Origin: Streptomyces zaomyceticus
GTDB taxonomy: Bacteria; Actinomycetota; Actinomycetes; Streptomycetales; Streptomycetaceae
Assembly: GCF_014656215.1 (NCBI RefSeq)
Contig: NZ_BNBZ01000013.1
Location: 148,969-212,968 of the forward strand
Length of the DNA: 64,000 nt
Direction of reading: 5' to 3'
Shown: in pieces, positions 43,262 through 50,404 of the stretch
Layout: the number at the start of each line of letters is the position of its first letter
How positions within the stretch are numbered: position 1 is the first letter of the stretch
Program-made: the position numbers and the translations under genes
The notes under the pieces: model-generated
Database searches by the model: none
Seen by the model: only the letters and a program-made list of their open reading frames with translations
What the model was told of the DNA's origin: nothing

Positions 43262-44503
43262 TCAGTCCACGACGTCGATCGTGACGCTGTTGGTCTCGAC
43301 GCCCGCCGCTGTCACGACCGAGACCTCCACGCGGCCCGGTTCCACGTCCGCCGGGAGGGGGACGGTCAGGGTGGCGTCGGTGGGGTTGGCGAAGCCGCCC
43401 GGGACCGGGACCAGGGGGACGTGGGCGTGGACCGGGCCGATGCGGACGACGAGGCGGGTCAGCGGGTCGGGGGCGGCGGCGCCGGGCGGCACGAAGCCGC
43501 AGCCGCGGATCTCGATGTCGTCGCCCGTGCGGATCGGGGCGTCGAGATCGCCGGCCTCCCGGGACCGGACCACGGAGTGGATCGTGGGGCGGACGCCCTC
43601 GGTGTACTTCGCGGCGAGGTGCCAGGCCGCCGAGACGCCGAGGAGCAGCACGAGGGACCAGGGCACGGTGGGGAGCCCCGCGGGGTCGCGGGCGAGCCCG
43701 ACGGCCGCGAGGGCCAGGACGGAACCGGAGGCGAGGAGGTACTGGACGTCGGCGAGGTTGGCCCGGCCGCTGTCGTCGCAGAGCAGATCGGCGGCGCGTG
43801 GGCGGTCGGCGCGCACCTTCTGGAGACGGCGGGAGGCGATGCCCGCGGAGACGACGAGGCGGGCGGTGACGGTGACGGCGGAGACCAGGGCGAGGGCGGT
43901 CAGCAGACCGGCGCCGCGGGCCAGACCGAAGGCGGTCGCGCCCGGTGACAGGAAGGCCAGGAAGAGGAGGGTGTAGCCGAGGAGGAGGAGCCAGGCGGCG
44001 GCGACGGCACGGGTGGTGGAGAGCCGGTTGTCCTCGCCGATCAGAGGGGCGACGAGACCTCCGCGGGAGCGGTGGGCGTGCGCGGCGGCGCTGAGCAGGA
44101 CGGCGAGGACCACGGCGGTGCAGAGGCCGGCCGTGCGGGCCCCGGTCCAGCCGCCGTCGATGGCGGTGAGTGCCTGGCCGAGGAGGAGGGCGAGGACGGC
44201 GCCCCAGACGGTGCCGAGGCCTCCGCGCCGTACCCGCTCGAGCCAGGCCACGCCGGCCTCCCGGCCGTGGACGGCCACCGCGCGGGCGGACTGGGCGAGC
44301 TCGTCGGAGACCCACTGGCGGGCGGCGACCGGGGAGTGGGCGACGGCGGCGGGAACGCCGTGCCCGGCGGCGAGTTCGTCGCGCCGGGCGAGGAAGGCGG
44401 CGACGGCACGACGGTGGCCGGCCTGTCCGCAGTGGGCGCAGCCGGCACAGGCCGTCGCGTGCTCGCCGTACTGTCTCGCCTCTTGAACCGCCACGGTGCT
44501 CAC
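43262..44503 (-). CDS. multi-TM protein with CxxCxxC motif and IPT-like C-terminus
   Basis: 413 residues from GTG (GCGAGGTCGGGAA upstream; the longer frame to 44638 is weaker). Near the N-terminus lies ACAGCAHCGQAGHRRAV, a CxxCxxC cluster that could bind metal. Five or six membrane segments fill about residues 80-300. The C-terminal 90 residues form a beta-rich, IPT/TIG-like domain (IHSVVRSREAGDLDAPIRTG to SVTIDVVD). No family recognised; the pairing of a cytoplasmic Cys cluster with an outer Ig-like domain is unusual. Confidence 0.75.
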   Translation of the reverse strand: MSTVAVQEARQYGEHATACAGCAHCGQAGHRRAVAAFLARRDELAAGHGVPAAVAHSPVAARQWVSDELAQSARAVAVHGREAGVAWLERVRRGGLGTVWGAVLALLLGQALTAIDGGWTGARTAGLCTAVVLAVLLSAAAHAHRSRGGLVAPLIGEDNRLSTTRAVAAAWLLLLGYTLLFLAFLSPGATAFGLARGAGLLTALALVSAVTVTARLVVSAGIASRRLQKVRADRPRAADLLCDDSGRANLADVQYLLASGSVLALAAVGLARDPAGLPTVPWSLVLLLGVSAAWHLAAKYTEGVRPTIHSVVRSREAGDLDAPIRTGDDIEIRGCGFVPPGAAAPDPLTRLVVRIGPVHAHVPLVPVPGGFANPTDATLTVPLPADVEPGRVEVSVVTAAGVETNSVTIDVVD

Positions 44504-44674
44504 TTCCCGACCTCGCTTCACGACACGTACCGGCGCGTCCCGAAGGGTCAACCAGCCGTAGCTTTCAGGGAATTGTGTCGCACCGGAGGCTTCCGCGCCT
44601 GCTTCGTGCGCCCCGCCGGAGGGTGATTGCCGAGCCATCCCATTGACGTACAGAAGGGTGAAGCGATGGTGTTA

Positions 44675-45460
44675 CTACAGGAGTTCGGGCTCCGTTCGGC
44701 TGATCCTGCGCCAGAGCGGCTGGTAGTTGATCCAGGCGACGAGGTCGCTGCCGAGCTGTTCGCGGGTGGCGAGGGCCTCGCGGTGGTCGATGAGGACCGG
44801 ATTGCCGGCCGCCCGCGCGGCCAGCTGGACCTGGGCGCAGCGCTCCAGGGCGATGAACCACCAGGCGGCCGCGTCGACGGAGGTGCCGACGGTGAGCAGT
44901 CCGTGGTTGCGGAGCACGATCGCCTTGAACGTGCCGAGGGCGACGGCGATCCGGCGTCCCTCCTCGGTGTCCACGGTGACGCCGGTGTAGGCGTCGTAGA
45001 GGGCGTGGTCCTGGTAGAAGGCGCAGGCCTCCTGGGTGATCGGGTCGAGGAGTTCGCCGAGCGCGGCGAGGGCCCGCCCGTGGAGGGAGTGGGTGTGGGC
45101 GACGGCGACGGCGTCCGGTCTGGCCCGGTGCACCTGGGCGTGGACGGTGAACGCGGCCTGGTTGACGTGCTGGCCGCCCCGGACGACCTGCCCGTCGCCG
45201 TTGACCAGGATGAGGTCGCTCGCGGCCACCTCCTCGAACGGCGCCCCGAAGGGGTTCACCCAGAAGCAGTCGGTGTATTCGGGGTCGCGGGCGGTGATGT
45301 GACCGGAGACGCCCTCCTCGTACCCGAACCGCCCGAAGACCCGGAGCGCGCCCGCCAGTCGCTGCTTGCGGTGGGTGCGTTCCTCCTCGGCCGTCGCGTG
45401 GACGGGCGGCATGGCGAAGTGGAGCCGGTCGACGGGGACGGGGTCGGGTATCACGCTCAT
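44675..45460 (-). CDS. class II aldolase/adducin family protein
   Basis: 261 residues. The fold is evident from GHITARDPEYTDCFWVNPFG, the zinc-site HTHSLHGRAL and VLRNHGLLTVG. Members cleave sugar phosphates or act as epimerases; this subgroup, with a long N-terminus and YQDHALYDAYTGV, is widely annotated only as class II aldolase/adducin. ATG at 45460. It lies between guaA and the membrane protein on the same strand but with spacing that suggests its own promoter. Confidence 0.9.
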   Translation of the reverse strand: MSVIPDPVPVDRLHFAMPPVHATAEEERTHRKQRLAGALRVFGRFGYEEGVSGHITARDPEYTDCFWVNPFGAPFEEVAASDLILVNGDGQVVRGGQHVNQAAFTVHAQVHRARPDAVAVAHTHSLHGRALAALGELLDPITQEACAFYQDHALYDAYTGVTVDTEEGRRIAVALGTFKAIVLRNHGLLTVGTSVDAAAWWFIALERCAQVQLAARAAGNPVLIDHREALATREQLGSDLVAWINYQPLWRRISRTEPELL

Positions 45461-45544
45461 GCGCCGGAAGGTAACGCCCGGCCGGTCAAGTCACCAGAGT
45501 CCGGACGGCATCGAAAGACGTCTTCGCGAGGGGCCGGGCACGAC

Positions 45545-45586
45545 GAAGCCGCCGCCCCGCGCGAGGGGCGCGGGAGCGGCGGCTTC
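45545..45586 (-). terminator. guaA terminator
   Basis: 11-bp perfect stem (45545-45555 with 45576-45586), inner cgc-rich loop, 25 nt past the guaA stop. Confidence 0.75.
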
Positions 45587-45610
45587 GGTCGGCTCGGGGA
45601 GCGGGAGCGA

Positions 45611-47203
45611 CTACTCCCACTCGATGGTGCCCGGCGGCTTGCTGGTGACGTCGAGGACGACTCGGTTGACGTCCGCGACCTCGTTGGTGATGCGGGTCGA
45701 GATCTTGGCGAGGACGTCGTACGGGAGACGCGACCAGTCGGCCGTCATCGCGTCCTCGGAGGAGACGGGACGCAGCACGATCGGGTGACCGTAGGTGCGG
45801 CCGTCGCCCTGGACGCCCACGGAGCGGACGTCGGCGAGCAGGACGACCGGGCACTGCCAGATCTCGCGGTCGAGACCGGCGGCGGTGAGCTCCTCGCGGG
45901 CGATGGCGTCGGCCTCGCGCAGCAGGTCCAGGCGCTCCTTGGTGACCTCGCCGACGATGCGGATGCCGAGGCCGGGGCCGGGGAACGGCTGGCGCTGGAC
46001 GATCTCCTCGGGCAGGCCGAGCTCCTGGCCGACCATGCGGACCTCGTCCTTGAAGAGCTGGCGCAGCGGCTCGACGAGCTCGAACTCCAGGTCCTCGGGG
46101 AGGCCGCCCACGTTGTGGTGGGACTTGATGTTGGCGGTGCCGGTGCCGCCGCCGGACTCGACGATGTCCGGGTACAGGGTGCCCTGGACGAGGAAGGCGA
46201 CCTCGGGGCCCTCCTCCTGGAGGATCTCCAGCTGCGCCTGCTCGAAGACGCGGATGAACTCGCGACCGATGATCTTCCGCTTGGTCTCCGGGTCGGAGAC
46301 CCCGGCGAGGGCGGCGAGGAAGCGCTCCTGCGCGTCGACGACCTTCAGGTTGGCGCCGGTGGCGGCGACGAAGTCCTTCTCGACCTGCTCGGTCTCGTCC
46401 TTGCGCATGAGGCCGTGGTCGACGTACACGCAGGTGAGCTGCGAGCCGATGGCCTTCTGCACGAGGGCGGCGGCCACGGCGGAGTCGACGCCGCCGGAGA
46501 GACCGCAGATGGCGCGCTTGTCGCCGACCTGGGCGCGGATGGCCGCGACCTGCTCCTCGATCACGTTGCCCGTGGTCCAGGTGGGCTCGATGCCGGCGCC
46601 GCGGTAGAGGAAGTGCTCCAGGATCTGCTGGCCGTGCGTGGAGTGCAGCACCTCGGGGTGGTACTGGACGCCGTACAGCTTCTTCTCGTCGTTCTCGAAG
46701 GCGGCGACCGGCACGACGTCCGTGGACGCGGTGACGGAGAAGCCCTCGGGGGCGGCGGAGCAGGCGTCGCCGTGCGACATCCACACGGACTGCTCGACCG
46801 GGGTGCCCTCGAAGAGGGTGGAGCCGGCCCTGGAGACGTGCAGCGGGGTCCGGCCGTACTCGCGGGCGCCGGTGTTGTCGACGGTGCCGCCGAGGGTCGT
46901 CGCCATCAGCTGGAAGCCGTAGCACATACCGAAGACGGGGACGCCCGCCTCGAAGATCTCGCGGTCGAGGCGGGGGGCGTTCTCGGCGTACACCGAGGAC
47001 GGGCCGCCGGAGAGGATGATCGCCTTCGGGTTCTTGGCCAGCATCTCGGCCACCGGCATGGTGGACGGGACGATCTCGCTGTAGACCCGGGCCTCGCGGA
47101 CTCGGCGGGCGATGAGCTGGGCGTACTGGGCGCCGAAGTCGACAACGAGGACTACGTCCGGGTTGGTGACGTCGGGCGCGGCAGCGGGGGTCGCTGATGA
47201 CAC
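45611..47203 (-). CDS. guaA: GMP synthase (glutamine-hydrolysing)
   Basis: 530 residues, full length. It aminates XMP to GMP with glutamine and ATP. The N-terminal class I glutaminase has Cys94 in GMCYGFQLM and the His/Glu of VQYHPEVLHS. The central ATP pyrophosphatase has the P-loop GLSGGVDSAVAAALV, and the C-terminus ends in the dimerisation domain (KPPGTIEWE). Start GTG with GGAAGGCCGCCGTA. It completes the purine theme with purN and purH. Divergent from the chorismate mutase leader. Secure. Confidence 0.98.
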   Translation of the reverse strand: MSSATPAAAPDVTNPDVVLVVDFGAQYAQLIARRVREARVYSEIVPSTMPVAEMLAKNPKAIILSGGPSSVYAENAPRLDREIFEAGVPVFGMCYGFQLMATTLGGTVDNTGAREYGRTPLHVSRAGSTLFEGTPVEQSVWMSHGDACSAAPEGFSVTASTDVVPVAAFENDEKKLYGVQYHPEVLHSTHGQQILEHFLYRGAGIEPTWTTGNVIEEQVAAIRAQVGDKRAICGLSGGVDSAVAAALVQKAIGSQLTCVYVDHGLMRKDETEQVEKDFVAATGANLKVVDAQERFLAALAGVSDPETKRKIIGREFIRVFEQAQLEILQEEGPEVAFLVQGTLYPDIVESGGGTGTANIKSHHNVGGLPEDLEFELVEPLRQLFKDEVRMVGQELGLPEEIVQRQPFPGPGLGIRIVGEVTKERLDLLREADAIAREELTAAGLDREIWQCPVVLLADVRSVGVQGDGRTYGHPIVLRPVSSEDAMTADWSRLPYDVLAKISTRITNEVADVNRVVLDVTSKPPGTIEWE

Positions 47204-47310
47204 TACGGCGGCCTTCCGGCGGTAGGAGGAGGGTCCCCCGAAGGGGGGTGCTATTTGTCGATTCTACCGGCGCGCCGGTGGCGCTTTTCGTCTCACCATC
47301 CGAACCCGGG

Positions 47311-47341
47311 TTGGCTCCGGTCGGGCGGAGGGGTCCATACT
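47311..47341 (+). promoter_or_regulatory. predicted promoter of the chorismate mutase leader
   Basis: TTGGCT (47311-47316) and CATACT (47336-47341) separated by 19 nt give a fair -35/-10 pair. The expected start of transcription, 6-7 nt on, falls at or next to the ATG of the leader peptide at 47348, so the leader would be leaderless. Prediction only. Confidence 0.45.
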
Positions 47342-47347
47342 GTCGCC

Positions 47348-47419
47348 ATGCGTAAGCTCACGACCTTCGTCTTTACCTATGGCAACCGGCCCACCGGCTG
47401 CCATGGTCGTGCTGCTTGA
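47348..47419 (+). CDS. aromatic leader peptide (attenuator) before chorismate mutase
   Basis: A 23-codon ORF, reading MRKLTTFVFTYGNRPTG and ending CHGRAA. It packs two Phe and one Tyr codon (TTC GTC TTT ACC TAT) within five codons. Right at the Tyr codon begins a hairpin, 47379-47404 (ATGGCA-CCGG stem with one mismatch, loop CCCA), and 25 nt after the stop lies a terminator (47444-47468). That is the layout of a ribosome-mediated attenuator responding to charged tRNA-Phe and tRNA-Tyr. The gene is too short for normal ORF finding. The peptide is inferred from sequence; no Shine-Dalgarno precedes it, in line with a leaderless start. Confidence 0.65.
   Translation: MRKLTTFVFTYGNRPTGCHGRAA
47379..47404 (+). 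promoter_or_regulatory. pause hairpin of the attenuator
   Basis: ATGGCA (47379-47384) pairs with TGCCAT (47399-47404), CCGG with CCGG inside, one A-C mismatch, CCCA loop. Its 5' base overlaps the Tyr codon TAT, so a ribosome stalled at Phe/Tyr codons would open it and allow 47391-47404 to pair with 47442-47451, competing with the terminator (weak, bulged pairing by eye). Confidence 0.5.
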
Positions 47420-47443
47420 GCAACTGACAAGCGACTTCCCAGG

Positions 47444-47468
47444 CGCCCCGGGCTGACAGCCCGGGGCG
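47444..47468 (+). terminator. attenuator terminator upstream of chorismate mutase
   Basis: Perfect 11-bp stem (47444-47454 with 47458-47468), 3-nt loop GAC, followed by TTCTGTCGTTCC. It stands 56 nt before the chorismate mutase ATG, in the untranslated leader. Confidence 0.75.
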
Positions 47469-47524
47469 TTCTGTCGTTCCCGGGCCGGTTTCCCCAGGGC
47501 CTCCGACACCCCAGGAGCCCCGTT

Positions 47525-47818
47525 ATGACGACGAACACCGCCACCCCCGAGAAGACCGGCGCCCGCACCGCCGAAGCGGCGACGCTGATCGGTGACGCCC
47601 GTGAGCGGATCGACGCGCTCGACGACCGGATCATCGGTCTCATCCAGGAACGGATGGCCGTCTCGGCCGTCATCCAGGAGTCGCGGATCTCCTCCGGGGG
47701 CCGCCGGGTGAACCTGGCTCGCGAGATGGAGGTCCTCGGTCACTACAGGGACGCGCTGGGCAAGCCGGGTACGTCCCTCGCGATGACGATGCTGGAGCTC
47801 TGCCGGGGCCGCATCTGA
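47525..47818 (+). CDS. chorismate mutase (AroQ type)
   Basis: 97 residues, an intact AroQ-fold monofunctional chorismate mutase that converts chorismate to prephenate, the first committed step to Phe and Tyr. It shows ARERIDALDDRIIGLIQERM, then the conserved Arg/Lys block VIQESRISSGGRRVN and MLELCRGRI. No signal peptide, so cytoplasmic. Its regulation is suggested by the Phe/Tyr leader and terminator at 47348-47468, which fits its product pathway. The spacing from the leader to the ATG is about 105 nt. No other aromatic gene follows. Confidence 0.95.
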   Translation: MTTNTATPEKTGARTAEAATLIGDARERIDALDDRIIGLIQERMAVSAVIQESRISSGGRRVNLAREMEVLGHYRDALGKPGTSLAMTMLELCRGRI

Positions 47819-48243
47819 GAAGGGCCCCGTCCGGTCCGGGTGCGTTCCCGGATCTGAGTTCGGGCCCGCTCTCACCCGTACGGCGCGTGACCGGCTCCGG
47901 CCCGGCTTCGTTGGTCCGGGTGTCCGTGCCAGCCAGGGGCGGGCCCGTAAGAAACCACGCGTGGCTTCGCTGGGGCGTGTGGCGTACCTCCGGTACGTCG
48001 TGGGACCTCGCACCAGCGCTTGTGACCGGACAGCAGGGGACAGCAGCCCGGTCGCCCAGAAGGAGCGGTCGGTCCCGGGGACGCCCGGGGCCGGCCGCAA
48101 CCGGCTCTTTCCGTCGCGGCGGACCCGAGACCTCACACCGTGCGGTACCCCCGAACCCCGTCCCGTCCCCTTCCCCACGCGGCGCGACCCCCCGGCGCCG
48201 CCCCGCTCGGCGCCGCCGCTGCCCTGACACCGGTGCCGACCCC

Positions 48244-48287
48244 CGAGGGCCCCGTGCCGCGACCGGAATCGCGCCACGGGGCCCTCG
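48244..48287. terminator. strong hairpin, 13-bp stem
   Basis: Arms 48244-48256 and 48275-48287 with a further inner stem. It may end read-through from chorismate mutase, 426 nt upstream. Confidence 0.6.
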
Positions 48288-48318
48288 CCCGCGTGCACCC
48301 GCCCGACCGGCCACTGAC

Positions 48319-48359
48319 GTGACGCGCGTCACACGAAGATCCTGTGCAACGGCTACAAC
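48319..48359 (+). promoter_or_regulatory. CRP/FNR-type palindrome and promoter
   Basis: The perfect 14-nt palindrome GTGACGCGCGTCAC (48319-48332) fits the CRP-family consensus GTGA-N6-TCAC. A -10-like TACAAC follows at 48354-48359. If transcription begins near 48366, the palindrome is centred at about -40.5, the position used by class II CRP activators. Confidence 0.45.
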
Positions 48360-48365
48360 CTTCTC

Positions 48366-48441
48366 CGCCGGTCGCGGGTCATCTATGCAGCAACACCAAA
48401 GCTGGTGGGGGCGCTGCACTCGGAGGGGGGTGCAGCGCCCC
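48366..48441 (+). ncRNA. candidate small RNA ending at a hairpin
   Basis: Predicted from the promoter-like element at 48319-48359 and the hairpin at 48408-48441. The stretch includes an ATG (48385) opening with two Trp codons (MQQHQSWWGR), recalling trp leaders, but the frame has no stop before the hairpin and no plus-strand gene follows, so a coding role is doubtful. No known RNA family recognised. Low confidence. Confidence 0.3.
48408..48441. terminator. hairpin, 12-bp stem
   Basis: Perfect arms 48408-48419 and 48430-48441, 10-nt loop. On the minus strand it lies about 100 nt past the GMC gene stop and may terminate it; on the plus strand it would end the candidate small RNA. Confidence 0.7.
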
Positions 48442-48539
48442 TTACCTGTATCGAGCCCGCATCGGACCTGTGCCGGCTCGCCGGTGTCGCTTCACCTGCG
48501 ACGACCTGCGACGACCTGCGTCGGCTCGCCCGCGTTCGG

Positions 48540-50351
48540 TCACGACGCCTTCGGCGGAACCACCGGCATCCCGAGGAACGGCAGCCGCAGCGCGCCGAAG
48601 GCCTCGGCCGGGACCGCGGGGGACTTGGGCTCGACCGCCGAGATCCGCGCGTACGCCTCGCCCTGTCGCGGTCGCGGGTCCTCCTCGCCCTTGTTCGGCC
48701 AGAAGGACATCGCCCGTTCCGCCTGCGCGGTGATCGTCAGCGACGGGTTCACGCCGAGATTCGCGGAGACGGCCGCGCCGTCGACGACGGAGATTCCCGG
48801 GTGGCCGAAGAGCCGGTGGTACGGGTCGATGACACCGGACTCGGCGTCCGCGCCGATCGGGCAGCCGCCGAGGAAGTGGGCGGTGAGCGGGGTGCCCATC
48901 AGCTCGCCGACGTTGGAGCCGGCGAAGCCGTTGATCTCCTCGGCGAGGAGGGTGGCGGCCTTGGTCGCGGCCTCGATCTGCGTCGGGTTGGGGGCCCCGT
49001 GGCCCTGGCGGGCGGTGAGCAGGCCCTTGCCGACGCCGCCCGGCTTGCGGTAGGTCGTCAGGGAGTTGTCCAGGGACTGCATGACGAGGCCGATGATGGT
49101 CCGCTCCGACCAGCGCCGGTTGGACAGCGAGCGGGCCGCGAGTGCGGGGTGCTTGACGATTTCGAGCAGCCACCTGCGGACCCGGTGTGCGCCGTACGGC
49201 ACCTGGAGGATCGTCAGCGCGCCCATCGAGTTGGAGCCCTTGCCGTACCGGACGGGCTCGATGTGGGTGTTCTCGTCGGGGTGGATCGAGGAGGTGATGG
49301 CGACGCCGCGGGTGAAGTCGGCCTTCTCCTTGCCGTGCCTCTTCCGGTAGCGCCGGTCGGTGGTCTGCGAGCCGACGAGGCCCTCGGAGTTGGTACGGGT
49401 CAGCTCGCCGAGCCGGGACGAGATCCGGGGCAGCAGTCCGGTGTCCTTCATCCGGTGCAGCAGGGTCTGGGTGCCGTACGTGCCGGCGGCGATGACGACC
49501 TTGCGGGCCGTGAAGGTACGGCCCTTGCCCTTCCTCCGGTTGTCGGAGGGGAGGGTCTTGACGGCGTAGCCGCCCCGCGAGTCCTCGGTGACCGCGACGA
49601 CCGAGGTCATGGGATGGACGGCCGCGCCCGCCTTCTCGGCGAGGTGGAGGTAGTTCTCGTTCAGGGTGTTCTTGGCGCCGTGCCGGCAGCCGGTCATGCA
49701 TTCGCCGCACTCGGTGCAGGCCTTGCGGGAGGGTCCGGCCCCGCCGAAGAACGGGTCGGGCACCTCGCCGCCCGGCTTCGCCTTTGCCGTGCCGTCGCCG
49801 TCCTGTCCGTCCCCGAAGAACACTCCGACGGGCGCCATGTGGAAGGTGTCGCCGATGCCCATGCTCTGCGCGGTCGCCTTGAGGTGGACGTCCGACGGGG
49901 TCATGGTCGGGTTGATCCGGACGCCGAGCATCCGCTTGGCCTGGTCGTAGTAGGGGCCCAGCTCCTCGCGCCAGTCCGTGATGTCCTTCCACTGCGGGTC
50001 GTCGAAGAACGGCGCGAGCGGCTCGTAGAGGGTGTTGGCGTAGTTCAGGGAGCCGCCGCCGACGCCCGCGCCGGCCAGCACCATGACGTTGCCCAGCAGG
50101 TGGATCCGCTGAATGCCGTAGAGGCCGAGGGCGGGGGCCCACAGGAAGTTCTTCACGTCCCAGGAGTTCTTCGGCAGGGTCTCGCGGGTGAAGCGGCGCC
50201 CCGCCTCCAGGACGCCGACCCGGTAGCCCTTCTCGGTGAGCCGGAGGGCGGTGACCGAACCGCCGAAGCCGGAACCGACGACGAGGACGTCGTAGTCGTA
50301 CGCCTCGTCCTCCGTCTGCTCCTGATTTTGGGTAGGGGGTACCGCGGTCAT
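48540..50351 (-). CDS. GMC-family oxidoreductase (cholesterol oxidase-like)
   Basis: 603 residues. FAD binding is shown by YDYDVLVVGSGFGGSVTALR at the start; the C-terminal GMC part has GTPLTAHFLGGCPIG and VDGAAVSANLGVNPSLTITA. A Cys cluster, CTECGECMTGCRHGAKNT (about residues 210-228), is typical of this cholesterol oxidase-like subgroup and may hold metal. No Tat signal, so probably cytoplasmic or membrane-associated. ATG has GAGGAGAGCC. The next gene upstream, succinic semialdehyde dehydrogenase, ends 53 nt before this start, so co-transcription is likely. Substrate unknown. Confidence 0.9.
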   Translation of the reverse strand: MTAVPPTQNQEQTEDEAYDYDVLVVGSGFGGSVTALRLTEKGYRVGVLEAGRRFTRETLPKNSWDVKNFLWAPALGLYGIQRIHLLGNVMVLAGAGVGGGSLNYANTLYEPLAPFFDDPQWKDITDWREELGPYYDQAKRMLGVRINPTMTPSDVHLKATAQSMGIGDTFHMAPVGVFFGDGQDGDGTAKAKPGGEVPDPFFGGAGPSRKACTECGECMTGCRHGAKNTLNENYLHLAEKAGAAVHPMTSVVAVTEDSRGGYAVKTLPSDNRRKGKGRTFTARKVVIAAGTYGTQTLLHRMKDTGLLPRISSRLGELTRTNSEGLVGSQTTDRRYRKRHGKEKADFTRGVAITSSIHPDENTHIEPVRYGKGSNSMGALTILQVPYGAHRVRRWLLEIVKHPALAARSLSNRRWSERTIIGLVMQSLDNSLTTYRKPGGVGKGLLTARQGHGAPNPTQIEAATKAATLLAEEINGFAGSNVGELMGTPLTAHFLGGCPIGADAESGVIDPYHRLFGHPGISVVDGAAVSANLGVNPSLTITAQAERAMSFWPNKGEEDPRPRQGEAYARISAVEPKSPAVPAEAFGALRLPFLGMPVVPPKAS

Positions 50352-50404
50352 GGCTCTCCTCGTACGAAAAGGGACGGTCGGGGGTGCGGAGGCGGAGCGG
50401 GGGC

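Larger units (their letters stand above)
47819..48539. other. long intergenic region with palindrome, promoter-like element and two hairpins
   Basis: 721 nt between chorismate mutase and the convergent GMC oxidoreductase gene. No convincing protein gene or tRNA. It contains the hairpin 48244-48287, the palindrome GTGACGCGCGTCAC at 48319-48332, a -10-like TACAAC at 48354-48359 and a second hairpin 48408-48441. The first 400 nt hold nothing I can interpret. Confidence 0.6.

Noticed and set aside
47887..49053. Long plus-strand ORF (388 codons) across the intergenic region into the GMC gene
   Set aside because: It is antisense to a clear enzyme gene, has no homology-like pattern and depends on high GC.
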